DNA of 64,000 nt, taken from positions 90,346-154,345 of the forward strand of contig JBFXFL010000002.1 of assembly GCA_050179115.1 (NCBI GenBank). Direction: 5' to 3'. Shown here piece by piece: positions 18,727 through 30,297 of the stretch (its first letter is position 1; every line of letters starts with the position of its first letter). A program made the position numbers and the translations under genes. A model generated the notes under the pieces. The model was not told the origin of the DNA, did not search any database, and was given only the letters and a program-made list of their open reading frames with translations. This DNA comes from JAGPUQ01 sp050179115 (lineage in GTDB: Bacteria; Pseudomonadota; Gammaproteobacteria; Pseudomonadales; Porticoccaceae).

Positions 18727-19445
18727 TTCTGGAGCTGGATATCGGCAACAGCCGCATCAAGTGGCGGACGCTTGCCGGGCAAGGGCAGCCGGTGGCGCAC
18801 GGGCATCGGTCGCGCCGTGACCTGCCCGGCGGCGAAGTGTCCTGGGGTGAATTGCTGCCCGCGCAGGGCGTCCGGCGGATCCGGGTCTCGAATGTCGCCG
18901 GACCCGAGGTCGCGGCGCACCTGGATCGCTGGGCTCGCGACACGCTGGGTCTTGCGCCCGAGTATGCGCGCGCGACGGCGTGCATCGCGGGCGTCACCAG
19001 CGGCTATCTTGAGCCCGAAAAGCTCGGCGTGGATCGCTGGCTGGCGCTGCTCGCCGCGAGGCATGAGCTGGGCCGCGCCTGCGTGGTCGTCGATGCGGGT
19101 ACGGCCGTGACGATCGATGTGCTGGATGATTTTGGCACACACCAGGGCGGCTATATCGTCCCCGGACTCACACTGATGCTGAATGCACTGCTGTCCGGCA
19201 CCAGCGGCGTCCGGTTGGACGCGGCGCCGGTGGCGTCGCTGGCGGCGGGAACCTGCACCAGCGATGCGGTGCTGCGCGGCTGCACCGCGATGACCGTCGT
19301 GCTGATCGAGCGTGCCCGGCGCGGTTCGGAACTACCCCTGGTGCTGACCGGCGGCGATGCCGAGCTCTTGGCGCCCTGGCTGGCCGCGCCGAGTCTGCTG
19401 TGCCCCGAACTCGTGCTGGACGGACTGGGCCTTGCGCTACCCTGA
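18723..19445 (+). CDS. coaX: Type III pantothenate kinase
   Basis: CoaX phosphorylates pantothenate, the first step of coenzyme A synthesis, and is the kinase form unrelated to E. coli CoaA. The 240-residue protein of the ASKHA fold has DIGNSRIKW near the N-terminus, DAGTAVTID in the middle, GGYIVPG and VLTGGDAE. ATG 18723 overlaps the birA stop. The birA-coaX-SPOR gene order is common in gammaproteobacteria such as Pseudomonas. Confidence 0.94.
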   Translation: MILELDIGNSRIKWRTLAGQGQPVAHGHRSRRDLPGGEVSWGELLPAQGVRRIRVSNVAGPEVAAHLDRWARDTLGLAPEYARATACIAGVTSGYLEPEKLGVDRWLALLAARHELGRACVVVDAGTAVTIDVLDDFGTHQGGYIVPGLTLMLNALLSGTSGVRLDAAPVASLAAGTCTSDAVLRGCTAMTVVLIERARRGSELPLVLTGGDAELLAPWLAAPSLLCPELVLDGLGLALP

Positions 19446-20301
19446 AAGCCGTCTGGTGCCCTGGCTGGTCGCCGCGGCCCTGCTGGTCAATGGTGTGGCT
19501 TACTGGTGGTTTTCCAGTCAGCGCGACCTGCGCCTGGCGGAACCTGTACGGGTGACGGAACTCGGTCCCCCGGTGCCCACGCTGACGCTGCTGCGCGAGC
19601 GGGAAGTCCTGGACGTGACGCGAGAGCGGTCTGTGGATATGGTCGAGGAAAGGCTTGCTGTCCCCGAGGCTTCGGCGATGGGGCCACCATCGCCTCCCGA
19701 CCTGCCTTCCGATACAACCTCCGCGCACACCGCTGCGCCCCAGGATGCGCCCATGGGCCCGCCCGAGCCGCCGCCGGAGGTGAGCGCGGCGCCCGAACTC
19801 GCGGCGCAGGCGCCACCCGCGCCCACGCCCTCGCTGTGTGTGTTACTCGGACCCGGAGCAAGCGCAGCCGACGTTAACCGCTGGGGTGCGGTCATTGCCG
19901 ACACCGGCGTGACGCTCTCCGGGGTGCAAGCCATCGATCAGGAAACCGTCACCGGCTACCGGGTGATGCTACCGGCGCCATCCCGAGCCGAAGCCACACT
20001 CGCCAAGCTGGCCGCCGCGGGATTCGACGGATTCGTGACCGACAAAGATGGGCGCGGTACCCAGATTTCCCTGGGTCTCTTCCAGATGCGCGCCAACGCC
20101 GAGCGACTGCGTGCCCGGTTACTAGAGCAAGGGTATTCTGCGGCGATCCTGCTGGATCGTGACGTGCGCAAGATGTACTGGCTCCGGGTGCAGGGTTCCT
20201 CGACGGGTTTGCGCGGAGCTAAGGTAGCGCTGGTGGCGAGGTTTCCTGACGCGAGCCCGGTATGGCGGGATTGCCCGCCGGGAGCCGCCGGCCTCGATTG
20301 A
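19432..20301 (+). CDS. Membrane-anchored SPOR-domain protein
   Basis: This predicted inner-membrane protein of 289 residues has one membrane segment (about residues 8-23, LVPWLVAAALLVNGVAYWWF), a Pro/Ala/Glu-rich periplasmic linker (about 75-135) and a C-terminal SPOR-like region containing QISLGLFQMRANAERLR. SPOR domains bind denuded septal peptidoglycan. TTG 19432 overlaps the end of coaX by 14 bp and is the best start because the membrane segment follows immediately. An earlier section from about residue 140 looks like a second, degenerate SPOR-type unit. Function beyond septal binding is unknown. Confidence 0.78.
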   Translation: MRYPESRLVPWLVAAALLVNGVAYWWFSSQRDLRLAEPVRVTELGPPVPTLTLLREREVLDVTRERSVDMVEERLAVPEASAMGPPSPPDLPSDTTSAHTAAPQDAPMGPPEPPPEVSAAPELAAQAPPAPTPSLCVLLGPGASAADVNRWGAVIADTGVTLSGVQAIDQETVTGYRVMLPAPSRAEATLAKLAAAGFDGFVTDKDGRGTQISLGLFQMRANAERLRARLLEQGYSAAILLDRDVRKMYWLRVQGSSTGLRGAKVALVARFPDASPVWRDCPPGAAGLD

Positions 20302-20354
20302 GCCGTGGTTGGACCCGTGGACAGTCCCCAGGGTCGCCGGCACAGGTGAGAGTA

Positions 20355-20384
20355 TAGACAGGGGGTGTGCGCAGCCTGTATACT
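20355..20384 (+). promoter_or_regulatory. Sigma70-type promoter of the cold-shock gene
   Basis: TAGACA (20355-20360) and TATACT (20379-20384) are separated by 18 bp. Transcription from about 20391 would give a leader of roughly 140 nt. That leader is markedly AT-rich against the GC-rich surroundings, as is known for cspA-type mRNAs whose 5' leader controls stability and translation in the cold. Confidence 0.65.
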
Positions 20385-20533
20385 CGCGTGGCCTCGGAAT
20401 GGGGCCATATTTATGCCCAGTACCACGAATACTTGTCAGTTCTCGTAGTCCTGAAGTCCATAAGTAATACCCGTTCTAAGCACTGCTCCAGGTTTTCTTT
20501 TCAGATCAATTTAATTTACACAGGACTACTGCA

Positions 20534-20743
20534 ATGGCTACTACAGTCACCGGAACTGTCAAGTTCTTCAACGAAGCCAAAGGCTTCGGCTTCATTCAGC
20601 GCGAAAACGGCCCAGACGTTTTCGTCCATTTCAGCGCCATTCAGGGCGCCGGCTTCAAGACTCTGGCTGAAGGACAAAAAGTCCAGTTCACCGTCGGTCA
20701 GGGCCAGAAAGGCCCACAAGCCGAGAACGTAGTGCCGATGTAA
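20534..20743 (+). CDS. Cold-shock protein (CspA family)
   Basis: This is a single-domain OB-fold RNA chaperone of 69 residues. RNP1 (KGFGFI, about 16-21) and RNP2 (VFVHF, about 29-33) are both intact, so nucleic-acid binding is expected. A long AT-rich leader, a dedicated promoter (20355) and a strong terminator (20771) make it a monocistronic unit. Whether it is cold-induced or constitutive cannot be read from the protein; I leave the paralogue letter open. SD is weak (AGGA at 20521-20524). Confidence 0.96.
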   Translation: MATTVTGTVKFFNEAKGFGFIQRENGPDVFVHFSAIQGAGFKTLAEGQKVQFTVGQGQKGPQAENVVPM

Positions 20744-20770
20744 TTCGGCCTGCCTTAAGGCTTCGCAGAG

Positions 20771-20799
20771 CCGCCGCGCCTCCGGGCGCGGCGGTTTTT
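20771..20799 (+). terminator. Strong intrinsic terminator after the cold-shock gene
   Basis: Perfect 10-bp stem CCGCCGCGCC / GGCGCGGCGG (20771-20780 and 20785-20794) closed by a TCCG tetraloop and followed by TTTTT. It lies 27 bp after the stop codon and is the best terminator on the plus strand in this window. Confidence 0.93.
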
Positions 20800-20842
20800 G
20801 CGTTCAGGGCCTGATATCGCCGGCCCGACTCGACTGCCGCGC

Positions 20843-20848
20843 TATAAT
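20843..20848 (+). promoter_or_regulatory. Candidate -10 element for prfC
   Basis: A perfect TATAAT lies 36 bp before the prfC start and just after the preceding terminator. I see no good -35 at the right spacing in the GC-rich sequence upstream, so this is a candidate only. Confidence 0.4.
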
Positions 20849-20884
20849 TCGCGCCCAGATTTTCTCCCCAAGATTCTTTTTGCC

Positions 20885-22471
20885 ATGGAACACAGTCATC
20901 CGGAACTTGCCGGGCGCCGGACCTTTGCCATCATCTCGCATCCCGATGCCGGCAAGACCACCATCACCGAAAAGCTCTTGCTGTTGGGCAACGCGATTCA
21001 GGTAGCGGGTACCGTCAAGGGGCGCAAGAGTGACCGCCACGCCACCTCCGACTGGATGGCGATGGAAAAGGAGCGCGGCATCTCGGTGACTTCCTCGGTG
21101 ATGCAGTTTCCCTACCGCGATTGCATCGTGAATCTGCTCGACACCCCGGGCCATGCCGACTTTTCTGAAGATACCTATCGAACCCTGACCGCGGTGGATT
21201 CGGTATTGATGGTGATCGACTGCGCCAAGGGCGTGGAAGAGCGCACCATCAAACTGATGGAAGTGTGCCGGCTGCGCGATACGCCCATCATTACCTTCAT
21301 CAACAAAATGGACCGTGAGGTGCGTGATCCGCTGGAAGTGCTCGACGAAATCGAGCAGGTCCTGAAGATCGAGGCCGCACCCGTGAACTGGCCGATTGGC
21401 ATGGGGCGGGGTTTTCGCGGTGTCTACGATCTGCGCGAGGACGAAGTTCACCGCTACCAGGCCGGTCAGGGCCATCGCATTTCGGAAGATGTACGCATCC
21501 CGGGCCTGCATTCCGATGCCGTCCGGGAAGCGATCGGGCCGGGGTACGAGTACGAAGCGCTGTGCACCCAAGTCGAGCTGGTGCGGGGCGCGTCGCACCC
21601 GTTCGATCTCGAACGCTACCGGGCCGGCAAGCTGACCCCGGTATTTTTCGGCACGGCCCTGGGCAATTTCGGCGTGCGCGAGATGCTCGATCACTTTGTG
21701 CAATGGGCGCCGGCGCCGCAGCCGCGCCTGGCCGCGGAGCGGGAAGTAACGCCGGGCGAACCGGGTTTCAGCGGTTTCGTGTTCAAGATTCAGGCGAACA
21801 TGGATCCGCGCCACCGGGATCGCATCGCCTTCCTGCGCATCTGTTCGGGTGAGTATCAGCGGGGCATGAAGATGCACCATGTCCGGCTGGGCAAGGAAGT
21901 CCGCATCGCCGATGCCCTGACATTTTTCGCGGGCGAGCGGACCAACGTCGAGACCGCCATCGCCGGCGACATCATCGGGCTGCACAATCACGGCACCATT
22001 CAGATTGGCGATACTTTCACCGCCGGTGAGGTGCTCAATTTCACCGGCATTCCCCATTTCGCGCCGGAGCTGTTTCGCCGCATCCGCCTCAAGGATCCGC
22101 TGAAAACAAAACAGCTCCACAAGGGCTTGCAGCAACTGGCGGAAGAAGGCTCGACCCAGGTGTTTTTCCCGCTAACCAGCAACGACGTTGTGCTGGGGGC
22201 GGTGGGGCAGTTGCAGTTCGATGTGGTGGCCTACCGGCTGCTGGATGAGTATGGCGTCGAGGCGGTGTACGAGCCGGTGACCGTTGCCACCGCGCGCTGG
22301 ATCCGCTGCGATGATGCCAGGAAGCTGGCCGCCTTCCGGAACAAGGCGGCGGCAAACCTGGCCATCGACGGAGGCAAGTGCCTGGCCTATCTGGCGCCTT
22401 CCCAGATCAATCTGGCGCTGACCCGCGAGCGCCACCCGGAGATCGAATTCCTCGCCACGCGCGAGCATTGA
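20885..22471 (+). CDS. prfC: Peptide chain release factor 3
   Basis: RF3 is a translational GTPase that recycles RF1/RF2 from the ribosome after peptide release. The protein is 528 residues, essentially the E. coli length. GTPase motifs are visible: G1 HPDAGKTT (19-26), G3 DTPGHADFSEDTYR and G4 NKMD. RF3-specific features include KGRKSDRHATSDWM near residue 50 and the C-terminal region. ATG 20885 starts the conserved N-terminus; the frame is open upstream but runs into the terminator. Confidence 0.97.
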   Translation: MEHSHPELAGRRTFAIISHPDAGKTTITEKLLLLGNAIQVAGTVKGRKSDRHATSDWMAMEKERGISVTSSVMQFPYRDCIVNLLDTPGHADFSEDTYRTLTAVDSVLMVIDCAKGVEERTIKLMEVCRLRDTPIITFINKMDREVRDPLEVLDEIEQVLKIEAAPVNWPIGMGRGFRGVYDLREDEVHRYQAGQGHRISEDVRIPGLHSDAVREAIGPGYEYEALCTQVELVRGASHPFDLERYRAGKLTPVFFGTALGNFGVREMLDHFVQWAPAPQPRLAAEREVTPGEPGFSGFVFKIQANMDPRHRDRIAFLRICSGEYQRGMKMHHVRLGKEVRIADALTFFAGERTNVETAIAGDIIGLHNHGTIQIGDTFTAGEVLNFTGIPHFAPELFRRIRLKDPLKTKQLHKGLQQLAEEGSTQVFFPLTSNDVVLGAVGQLQFDVVAYRLLDEYGVEAVYEPVTVATARWIRCDDARKLAAFRNKAAANLAIDGGKCLAYLAPSQINLALTRERHPEIEFLATREH

Positions 22472-22508
22472 TCCCGGAGGACCGCCGCTTCCCCACCAAG
22501 GCCAGCCC

Positions 22509-22535
22509 AAAAAAAAGCCCGGGCATTGCCCGGGC
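22509..22535 (-). terminator. Intrinsic terminator of the amidohydrolase gene
   Basis: Stem GCCCGGGC / GCCCGGGC (22517-22524 and 22528-22535) with a 3-nt loop. Read on the minus strand it is followed by eight T (22516 down to 22509). It lies just beyond the minus-strand stop at 22557 and could also slow plus-strand transcription from prfC, although that side has no T-run. Confidence 0.9.
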
Positions 22536-22556
22536 TTCGAATGCTGCTCCGTTCGC

Positions 22557-24320
22557 TCAGGCAGCGCGTTCTTTCGCGACCGGTTCCGCCTGGCCACTGC
22601 GAAGCAGCTTGCCTGGTGTTGCGCCGGTGCATTCGCCATCCGCAAAGGTCACTTCGCCGTTGACCAGGATGGCATGGTAGCCGATGGCCTTCTTGATGCG
22701 GCGCCACTCGCCGCCCGGCAGATCCTCGACGATTTCGCCGATCCACTCCTTGCCGTCGCTGAGCTTGGCGAGGTCGTAGACGACGACATCGGCCGGGGCG
22801 CCTTCGAGCAGCACGCCGCGATCGCGGAAACCCGCAGCGCGCGCCGGCAATGCCGAGAGCCGGAAATGGGCTTCCTCCAGCGTCACTTTCTGTTCGTCGC
22901 GCACCAGCCAGTAGAGGAAGTCGGTGGTGTAGGCGCCGCCAGTGAAGAACTTGGTGTGGGCCCCGCCATCGGACACGCCGGGGATGGTGTAGTCCGACTG
23001 GTTGATCATCTCCGCCATGTAATCGGCGTTGAAGTCTTTTTCCGGCCCGAGAAACTCGACATTCAGGTCGCCGGCAAGGGACAGATCGAGCATGACCTCG
23101 ATCGGATGCTTGCCTTCGGCCGCCGCGATCTGGCCCAGGGAGCGACCGACGTATTTTTCGAGCTCCGGCTGCTTGTTGACCTTGTGCACCATCAGCTTGG
23201 GAATGGCACCACCGACACCCGCCTGAATGACCTTGAGACGCTTGTCCGCGGCTTCCGCTTCGGTGACGACACGCAAGCGCAATTCGGGATCGGCCAGCTT
23301 CTTGAGCTTCTCTTCTTTGGTGCCGGTGGTCAGTTCGCGCCAGGCGGGGCTGGCGTCATACAGATTCCAGTGCTCCAGCGTGAAGGAGAAGCCGGTGCGC
23401 ACGGTGCCTGCCTGACCGTAGATGGGCAGGCCTTTTTCACGGCAGCGTTGCAGCCAGGCCAGGCTGCGGCGATGTACGGACGGATCCCGGCGGGTCGGAA
23501 CGATGGCATTGTGCAGAATCGGCCGCTTCGCAACCGCCGCCAGTTTTTCCAGGAAATTCAGGTCGGCGCGCATGTCACCGGTGGACTGGGTCACCTGAAT
23601 GCAACCCTCGCCCCGCTCCGCCAGCACTTCGGCGAGATTGAAGATGTCCTCATCCACCATGGTGTCGGTCACCATCGGCGTGCCATCGAAGTCGGCCTGG
23701 GTGGAGTTGGGGCCGAGGCGCTGGAAGGAAAAGCCGCACAGGCCGGCATCCATGCCTTCGTGCAGGAGGCGCTTCATTTCCTTGCGCTCGGCGGCGTTTG
23801 CCGGGCGGCTCTTGGCCGCTTCGAGGCCCATCACATAGGTCATCAGCGAGGCGGTCGGCATGTACTGGATGCAGTTCACGCCCTTGGGGATGCGCGCCAG
23901 GTTGTCCATGTATTCCGGTACGGTTTCCCACTTCCAGGGCATCCCGGCTTTCATGGTGTCGTAGGGGATGGCTTCCGTGCGGGTCATCGTCAGCAGCGAG
24001 CGCTCGCGGTATTCGGGTTTGACCGGCACAAAGCCGAAGCCGCAGTTGCCCAGCACCACCGAAGTGACGCCGTGCCAGCCGGAGATGGTGCAGTAGGGAT
24101 CCCAGTGAATCTGGGCGTCGTAGTGGGTGTGCAGATCGACAAAGCCCGGCGCCACGATCATGCCGGTGGCGTCGATGGTTTTCTTCGCGACGCCCGGTGC
24201 CTTGCCACCGATTTGCAGCACTTTGCCCTGATCGATCCAGACATCGACGACCCGGCGCGGCGCGCGGGTGCCGTCGACGAGGGTTCCGCCTTTGATGTGG
24301 ATATCGACGATCTGGTTCAT
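22557..24320 (-). CDS. Amidohydrolase, D-aminoacylase / N-acyl-D-amino-acid deacylase-like
   Basis: This predicted metal-dependent hydrolase of 587 residues is in the D-aminoacylase branch of the amidohydrolase superfamily, acting on amide bonds of N-acylated or modified amino acids. The metal motif HxH is in DLHTHYDAQ (His64, His66); a cysteine ligand typical of this branch is in VLGNCGFG (Cys93); later ligands are likely in PILHNAIV and SDGGAHTKFF. An SD (AGGAGA) precedes the ATG at 24320. It has its own terminator and an upstream inverted repeat. The true substrate is not known. Confidence 0.85.
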   Translation of the reverse strand: MNQIVDIHIKGGTLVDGTRAPRRVVDVWIDQGKVLQIGGKAPGVAKKTIDATGMIVAPGFVDLHTHYDAQIHWDPYCTISGWHGVTSVVLGNCGFGFVPVKPEYRERSLLTMTRTEAIPYDTMKAGMPWKWETVPEYMDNLARIPKGVNCIQYMPTASLMTYVMGLEAAKSRPANAAERKEMKRLLHEGMDAGLCGFSFQRLGPNSTQADFDGTPMVTDTMVDEDIFNLAEVLAERGEGCIQVTQSTGDMRADLNFLEKLAAVAKRPILHNAIVPTRRDPSVHRRSLAWLQRCREKGLPIYGQAGTVRTGFSFTLEHWNLYDASPAWRELTTGTKEEKLKKLADPELRLRVVTEAEAADKRLKVIQAGVGGAIPKLMVHKVNKQPELEKYVGRSLGQIAAAEGKHPIEVMLDLSLAGDLNVEFLGPEKDFNADYMAEMINQSDYTIPGVSDGGAHTKFFTGGAYTTDFLYWLVRDEQKVTLEEAHFRLSALPARAAGFRDRGVLLEGAPADVVVYDLAKLSDGKEWIGEIVEDLPGGEWRRIKKAIGYHAILVNGEVTFADGECTGATPGKLLRSGQAEPVAKERAA

Positions 24321-24401
24321 GGTTCGTATCTCCTGTTTTGAGCTGATTAAGGGTTAGCGGTTTTGGTTCATATGTCTTGGGGTTTGTGTCGCGAATCCTT
24401 C

Positions 24402-24450
24402 GAAGTGGCCGGGCGCCGGATACAGACACGGTTATGCTTTTGGCCACTTC
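24402..24450. promoter_or_regulatory. Spaced inverted repeat and AT-rich promoter region upstream of the amidohydrolase
   Basis: Arms GAAGTGGCC (24402-24410) and GGCCACTTC (24442-24450) are perfect inverted copies whose starts are 40 bp apart, about four helical turns. They lie between the divergent amidohydrolase and VOC genes, next to an AT-rich stretch with TATAAT at 24452-24457. This layout could bind a regulator, but none is encoded nearby. It is a candidate operator by inference only. Confidence 0.4.
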
Positions 24451-24664
24451 CTATAATTCGACATTATCATTGATATGAAGGCCGATGCTAGCGCAATGCT
24501 CGGCTTTCCGGCTAAGGCATCGGGAGACCAAGGGGCAGCAGTCGGTCACGACACCCACTGAGCGCGGCCGCCGTACTGCTCAACACAGGTTCCGTCTGGC
24601 AGACTGGAGCAGATCGAACCGCCGGAGAGCCGCCGTGATCACCCCGCATACCACGCCGCATACC

Positions 24665-25090
24665 ATGCCGCGTATTACGCATCTTGCACTGCATGTCGCC
24701 GGCCTGGACGCCTGTATCGGTTTTTATCGGGATTTTTGTGGCATGGAGGTCGTGCACCGCCGTCAAGCGGGAGCGCGGCGCGTGGTCTGGATGGCCGAGC
24801 CCGGCCGCGCCGCGGATTTCGTGTTCGTCCTCATGGACGGTGGCGACGATTTGAGCCTCGCGGCGCACGATTACCGGCACTTCGGTTTTGCGCTGCCCAG
24901 CCGCGCGGCGGTGGACGCCATTGCCGCCCGGGGCGCCACCGCCGGCTGCCTGGTGTGGCCGCCCCGGGACGAGCCTTTCCCGGTAGGTTATTACTGCGGA
25001 CTCCGCGATCCCAACGGCAACTATGTGGAATTCAGCTACGGTCAGCCCCTCGGGCCGGGCGCCGAAGCCTTCGACTTGTTGGCGCGCTGA
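24665..25090 (+). CDS. VOC-superfamily (glyoxalase/dioxygenase fold) protein
   Basis: This 141-residue protein has the vicinal-oxygen-chelate fold found in glyoxalase I, extradiol dioxygenases and resistance proteins. The N-terminal metal-binding strand ITHLALHVAGLDACIGFYR and the C-terminal strand DPNGNYVEFSYG are clear. ATG 24665 gives a family-like start; GTG at 24635 would add ten residues from a CATACCA direct-repeat region. It lies convergent with gcdH (12 bp apart). Substrate and metal are unknown. Confidence 0.82.
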   Translation: MPRITHLALHVAGLDACIGFYRDFCGMEVVHRRQAGARRVVWMAEPGRAADFVFVLMDGGDDLSLAAHDYRHFGFALPSRAAVDAIAARGATAGCLVWPPRDEPFPVGYYCGLRDPNGNYVEFSYGQPLGPGAEAFDLLAR

Positions 25091-25102
25091 TCGCGCCAAC
25101 GG

Positions 25103-26284
<1,182 letters not shown>

Positions 26285-26391
26285 AGGTTGCTCCCACCAT
26301 CACCGCTGTTCGAGAAGGGCGCCACTATAGCGACGCGCGCGCGTCTGGCAAAGCGGGCGGCGGCTTGCAGGTGAGGGTGACCGCTGCGACC

Positions 26392-27525
26392 ATGCGCGCT
26401 ATCGTCGTTCGAGCAAGGGTCTTGAGTCGTCCCGCGCAAGTCACCGTCAACCTGGATCATCTGCGCCACAACTTCGCGCTGGCGCGCCATCACGCGGGCG
26501 GCGCCCGCGTGATGGCCATGGTGAAAGCAAACGCCTATGGTCATGGCGCGGTCGCGGTGGCGCGGGCGCTGTCGGCGGCCGACGCGTTCGGCGTCGCCGG
26601 CCTGGAAGAAGCGCTGGCGCTGCGCGCTGCGGGTATCGCACAGTCCATCCTGCTTGCCGCCGGGTTTTTCAGTGCGGATGAATTGCCGGAAATTGCGCGC
26701 CATGACTTCCAGATCGTGGTGCATTCGGAACACCAGATCGAAACGCTGCGCGCAGCCCGCCTGTCTCGCCCGCTGGTCGTGTGGCTGAAAATCGACAGCG
26801 GGATGCACCGGCTGGGCATTGCCCCCGAGGCGGTCGCCGCCAGCCATGGGCGTCTCCTGGCATCGCCCAATGTGGCCGAAGTGCGCTTCATGACTCACTT
26901 TGCCTGCGCCGATACCCCGCAGCATGACCTTAACCGGTGCCAGTTAAGTACCTTTGCCTCGGCGATCGGCAGGCTCCCGGGTCCCCGCAGCCTGGCCAAT
27001 TCGGCGGCACTCCTGGCGCTGCCGGAAAGTCGCGCCGACTGGGTCCGCCCCGGCATTTTGCTCTACGGCGTCAATCCGTTTCAGGACCATCATCCGGTCG
27101 CCGCGCAACTGCGGCCGGTTATCACACTGTCATCCCGTGTTGTCGCCATCCAGACCCTGGCGGCCGGCGAGGGCATCGGCTACGGCCACGACTGGGTGGC
27201 GGTGCAACCGACGCGGGTCGGTATCGTCGCCATGGGTTACGGCGACGGCTATCCGCGCCACGCGGGCACCGGCACCCCGGTGCTGGTGGCGGGATGCCGG
27301 ACCCGCTTGCTGGGTCGGGTGTCGATGGATCTGCTGGCGGTGGATTTGAACGGCGTGCCGGACGCGCAGGTCGGGGCCGAGGTCGTGCTCTGGGGCGAAG
27401 GGCTGCCCGCCTGGGAGGTGGCCCGCAGCGTTGGGACCATCGCCTATGAGCTGCTCACCGGGATCGGCGCGCGGGTGCCGGTGCGCTATCCGGATAGCGG
27501 AGGCCCTGAGTCCAACCGCGCGTAG
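26392..27525 (+). CDS. alr: Alanine racemase
   Basis: Alr is the PLP enzyme that makes D-alanine for peptidoglycan. The 377-residue protein has the PLP lysine in MVKANAYGHG (Lys45 from this start) and the catalytic tyrosine in GIGYGHDW (Tyr264). Three starts are possible: TTG 26365, ATG 26392 and TTG 26422; the last gives an N-terminus closest to E. coli Alr. I report the ATG. It is divergent from gcdH and convergent with the FtsN-like gene. Confidence 0.94.
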   Translation: MRAIVVRARVLSRPAQVTVNLDHLRHNFALARHHAGGARVMAMVKANAYGHGAVAVARALSAADAFGVAGLEEALALRAAGIAQSILLAAGFFSADELPEIARHDFQIVVHSEHQIETLRAARLSRPLVVWLKIDSGMHRLGIAPEAVAASHGRLLASPNVAEVRFMTHFACADTPQHDLNRCQLSTFASAIGRLPGPRSLANSAALLALPESRADWVRPGILLYGVNPFQDHHPVAAQLRPVITLSSRVVAIQTLAAGEGIGYGHDWVAVQPTRVGIVAMGYGDGYPRHAGTGTPVLVAGCRTRLLGRVSMDLLAVDLNGVPDAQVGAEVVLWGEGLPAWEVARSVGTIAYELLTGIGARVPVRYPDSGGPESNRA

Positions 27526-27547
27526 TCCAGGCAGGGTGGCCCCGCCC

Positions 27548-28156
27548 TCAATCCTGCTTGCGCTTGACGAGGATACTGTCGAGGCCGTTTTGCTGGAGTG
27601 CCGCGCGGGCTCGAGCCAGGGTTTCCTGGGATGTAAACGGGCCGACCATCACGCGATGCCAGACCTCCCCGGGCTTGGCGCCGGCACTTTCGACAGTCGC
27701 TTTCAGGTTCAGCAGCAACAGCCGCGCACGCAGGCTGTCGGCATCACTGCGGGAGCGGAACGATCCGGTTTGCAGGATGAACTCGTAGGACGAAGGTTGC
27801 TCTGCGGGGGCTTTTTCATCTTCTCTTTTCGTCTTCTCCGGATCGGTCGGCACCGGAGCCTTGACCAACGGCGGTTCTTCCACCTCGGGGACGAATACCT
27901 CGGATTCCTTGAGCAGGGTGTAAAAGTCAAAGCGCGGTTTGGCTTCCGCTTGCGCCTTTGTGTCGGTGTCACCGCTCGATTCCGCGGGATCACTCGGATG
28001 TGGCCGCCAGAGTACGGCCGCGAGCGTGGCTGCCACCCCGACGATGGCGCCGCCGAGGAAGGTTGCCCAAGGGGGTGTGCGTGGACCCATGGGTAGGCGC
28101 TGATTTTTTACTTGGGGTTTTTTCGCCGAAGCGGGTTTGGCGTAATCCCGGGCCAT
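27548..28156 (-). CDS. FtsN-like SPOR-domain membrane protein
   Basis: This bitopic inner-membrane protein of 202 residues has a basic N-terminus, one membrane helix (about 33-50, FLGGAIVGVAATLAAVLW), an acidic linker and a C-terminal SPOR domain (from about 123, YEFILQTGSFRSRSDADSLR; GEVWHRVMVGPF). Such proteins gather at the septum by binding denuded peptidoglycan. Similar proteins are often encoded beside argS in Gammaproteobacteria; here the neighbours are alr and aacS. True FtsN function is not proven. Confidence 0.85.
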   Translation of the reverse strand: MARDYAKPASAKKPQVKNQRLPMGPRTPPWATFLGGAIVGVAATLAAVLWRPHPSDPAESSGDTDTKAQAEAKPRFDFYTLLKESEVFVPEVEEPPLVKAPVPTDPEKTKREDEKAPAEQPSSYEFILQTGSFRSRSDADSLRARLLLLNLKATVESAGAKPGEVWHRVMVGPFTSQETLARARAALQQNGLDSILVKRKQD

Positions 28157-28288
28157 GAGCAGGGTCGACGGTAGGAAGCCGCCATTCTAGGGGGTCGCGC
28201 AGGGCGCTGCCAGCGCCGCACCGCGACACATTCCAGGTCGCCGATTTTCCCGCGGTGTGGACCGCGACCGACGGAGGGAGTACGCCTG

Positions 28289-28309
28289 CCCTGGCCAAGC
28301 AGGCCAGGG
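28289..28309 (-). terminator. Stem-loop just after the aacS stop codon
   Basis: Perfect 8-bp inverted repeat CCCTGGCC / GGCCAGGG with a 5-nt loop sits two bases beyond the minus-strand aacS stop. There is no T-run on either side, so it may be an mRNA 3'-end hairpin rather than a full intrinsic terminator. Confidence 0.4.
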
Positions 28310-28310
28310 A

Positions 28311-30263
<1,953 letters not shown>

Positions 30264-30297
30264 GGCAGGTGTGGACGCGATTCCGGCCCGGCCGTTG

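Noticed and set aside
20302..20533. tRNA genes expected after birA/coaX in some gammaproteobacteria
   Set aside because: No cloverleaf or T-loop GGTTCGAATC-type sequence is present; the stretch is the cold-shock promoter and leader.
22674..24341. A 555-codon open frame antisense to the amidohydrolase
   Set aside because: No start signal or domain; the minus-strand gene has clear metal motifs, SD and terminator.
24485..24664. N-terminal extension of the VOC protein
   Set aside because: The frame is open but Arg-rich without conservation, and the fold begins at ATG 24665.
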